A stretch of DNA of 64,000 nt, taken from contig NZ_LT629766.1 in the NCBI RefSeq assembly GCF_900105315.1, positions 620,001 to 684,000 of the forward strand. The letters are read 5' to 3'. Below the pieces are notes generated by a model. The model was not told the DNA's origin and made no database searches. It was given only the letters and a program-made list of their open reading frames with translations. Both the position numbers and the translations under genes were made by a program. Below are positions 62,946 through 64,000 of this stretch, one piece after another (within the stretch, counting starts at the first letter, position 1; every line of letters starts with the position of its first letter). The stretch comes from Brevibacterium siliguriense. GTDB taxonomy: Bacteria > Actinomycetota > Actinomycetes > Actinomycetales > Brevibacteriaceae.

Positions 62946-64000
62946 ATGGTCGAGTCCGACCCGCGCCGATCCATTCCGCGAACCGATCATCTCCTCGCCC
63001 TTCCGGAGGTCATCGCCGCAGGCGAGCACGTCAATCAGGCAACCATCAAGGTCATCATCTCCGAGGTGCAGACCGCGGCCCGAAACGGCGAGATCCCCGT
63101 CGCCGAGGTGGTCCCCACCATCACCTCCAAGCTCAGTTCCCGTTCGGCCTCATCCCTGATCCCGGTGCTCAATGCCACCGGCATCCTCGTCCACACGAAC
63201 CTCGGGCGGGCGCCGCTCTCACCTGCGGCGACGCAAGCAGTCGTCGAAGCGGCCGGTTACGTCGACGTCGAAATGGACCTCGGCACCGGCAAACGCAGCA
63301 AGCGGGGGACCGGAGCGAAAGCCGCCCTGCTGCGGGCCTGCCCGGCCGCCGAGGATGCCCTCGTCGTCAACAACGGTGCCGCCGCCCTGCTGCTGGCTGT
63401 CACTGCGCTGCGCGGTCGCGGTGCAGGTTCCGGTGAGATCCTCATCAGCCGCGGCGAACTCATCGAAATCGGCGCCGGGTTCCGCCTCACCGACCTCATG
63501 ACGACCACCGGCTCACGGCTGCGCGAGGTCGGCACGACGAACCGCACCCACCTGACCGACTACGCGGAAGCGATCGGCCCGAACACATCGAGCCTGCTCA
63601 AGGTGCATACCAGCAACTTCCGCGTCGAAGGATTCACCTCCTCCGTCGACGTGGCGGATCTGCGCACACTCGCGGACAAGCACGATCTCCCGCTCATCGT
63701 CGACCTCGGCTCCGGACTCTTCACCCCCGACCCGGCCCTGCCCGACGAACCGGACATCGACACAGCCCTGCGCGCCGGCGCCGACCTCGTCATCGTCTCC
63801 GGAGACAAGCTCTTGGGCGGCCCGCAGGCCGGACTCATCCTCGGTCGCACCGAAGCGGTGCAGACACTGGCCAAGCACCCCCTGGCCAGAGCGCTGCGCA
63901 CGGACAAACTCACCCTCGCCGCCCTCGAAGCCACGATCACCGACGCGACGAACCCTATCCACGACGCCCTCCACATCGACGCAGAACACCTGCGGAAACG
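62946..64000 (+). CDS. selA: L-seryl-tRNA(Sec) selenium transferase SelA (3' end beyond the window)
   Basis: The frame is open from ATG 62946, behind GAGGAGGAGG, to base 64000 (351 codons visible), so the C-terminus is missing. The PLP-dependent fold shows LNATGILVHTNLGRAPLS near residue 74 and SGDKLLGGPQAG with the PLP lysine at residue 288. SelA converts Ser-tRNA-Sec to Sec-tRNA-Sec using selenophosphate. It lies 63 bases after the tRNA and probably shares its transcript. selB would be expected just beyond the window. Confidence 0.95.
   Translation, partial: MVESDPRRSIPRTDHLLALPEVIAAGEHVNQATIKVIISEVQTAARNGEIPVAEVVPTITSKLSSRSASSLIPVLNATGILVHTNLGRAPLSPAATQAVVEAAGYVDVEMDLGTGKRSKRGTGAKAALLRACPAAEDALVVNNGAAALLLAVTALRGRGAGSGEILISRGELIEIGAGFRLTDLMTTTGSRLREVGTTNRTHLTDYAEAIGPNTSSLLKVHTSNFRVEGFTSSVDVADLRTLADKHDLPLIVDLGSGLFTPDPALPDEPDIDTALRAGADLVIVSGDKLLGGPQAGLILGRTEAVQTLAKHPLARALRTDKLTLAALEATITDATNPIHDALHIDAEHLRK

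Noticed and set aside
62786-63436. 216-codon plus-strand frame over tRNA-Sec and the start of selA
   Set aside because: It is out of frame with selA and crosses the tRNA; the selA frame from 62946 carries the recognised motifs.
1-64000. Prophage, insertion sequence or CRISPR-Cas locus
   Set aside because: No integrase, transposase, phage structural gene, cas gene or regular repeat-spacer array was seen anywhere in the window.

Overview
The window is high-G+C actinobacterial DNA from just beside a chromosomal replication origin. Gene order and protein style best fit the Micrococcales, and a Brevibacterium-like organism is my best guess, but I could not run a search. It opens inside yidC and runs khpB(jag)-rsmG-parA-parB, the usual origin-proximal block. 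It then continues through the mirror image of the conserved mycobacterial segment cwlM, trxA, trxB, pseudokinase, murJ, DUF6049, Nudix, CCA-transferase.

The most striking region is 2430-7408. ParB is about twice the usual length: an intact ParA-contact peptide at the N-terminus is separated from the CTPase/DNA-binding core by roughly 400 disordered residues, first basic (Lys/Ser/Thr/Ala), then acidic (Glu/Asp/Ser). Directly downstream lies 2.9 kb of non-coding, lower-G+C DNA between two convergent genes. It carries eleven parS-type sites, with a twelfth inside parB. Three are perfect, and six share one asymmetric variant found in both orientations. This looks like a compact, dedicated centromere.

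7409-20505 holds the cell-wall/redox block: a catalytically degenerate CwlM-like protein, thioredoxin/thioredoxin reductase behind a SigR/SigH-type promoter, a pseudokinase encoded separately from MurJ, a DUF6049 membrane-anchored protein, a Nudix hydrolase, a CCA-adding-type enzyme and an acyl-CoA ligase. 20873-26411 is the ponA / membrane protein / rpsF-ssb-rpsR-rplI block, with dnaB further on at 36352. Between and after these come accessory genes: M20 peptidase, methyltransferase, DUF445, ArsR-VOC pair, an ABC exporter with two FtsX-type permeases, LysR, HemD and GNAT.

40776-41337 holds two neighbouring decayed genes (SRPBCC and acyl-CoA thioesterase) with internal deletions. 41383-46250 is a catabolic unit: an isoaspartyl-peptidase/asparaginase, an AbgT transporter and an M20D amidohydrolase, divergent from an RpiR-type regulator. 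Two 50-bp palindromic repeats flank a small membrane protein near 47.7-48.0 kb. A cold-shock gene, an LCP ligase, a second thioredoxin and a methyltransferase follow.

The right end (51492-64000) is a selenium module. A formate dehydrogenase alpha subunit contains an in-frame UGA (selenocysteine) followed by a SECIS-like hairpin, with FeS and NrfD subunits translationally coupled to it. An amidohydrolase/MFS/TetR unit intervenes. Then come selD, a complete tRNA-Sec(UCA) and selA, which runs off the window. Regulator and operon assignments are inference from position; motif statements were read directly from the sequence.
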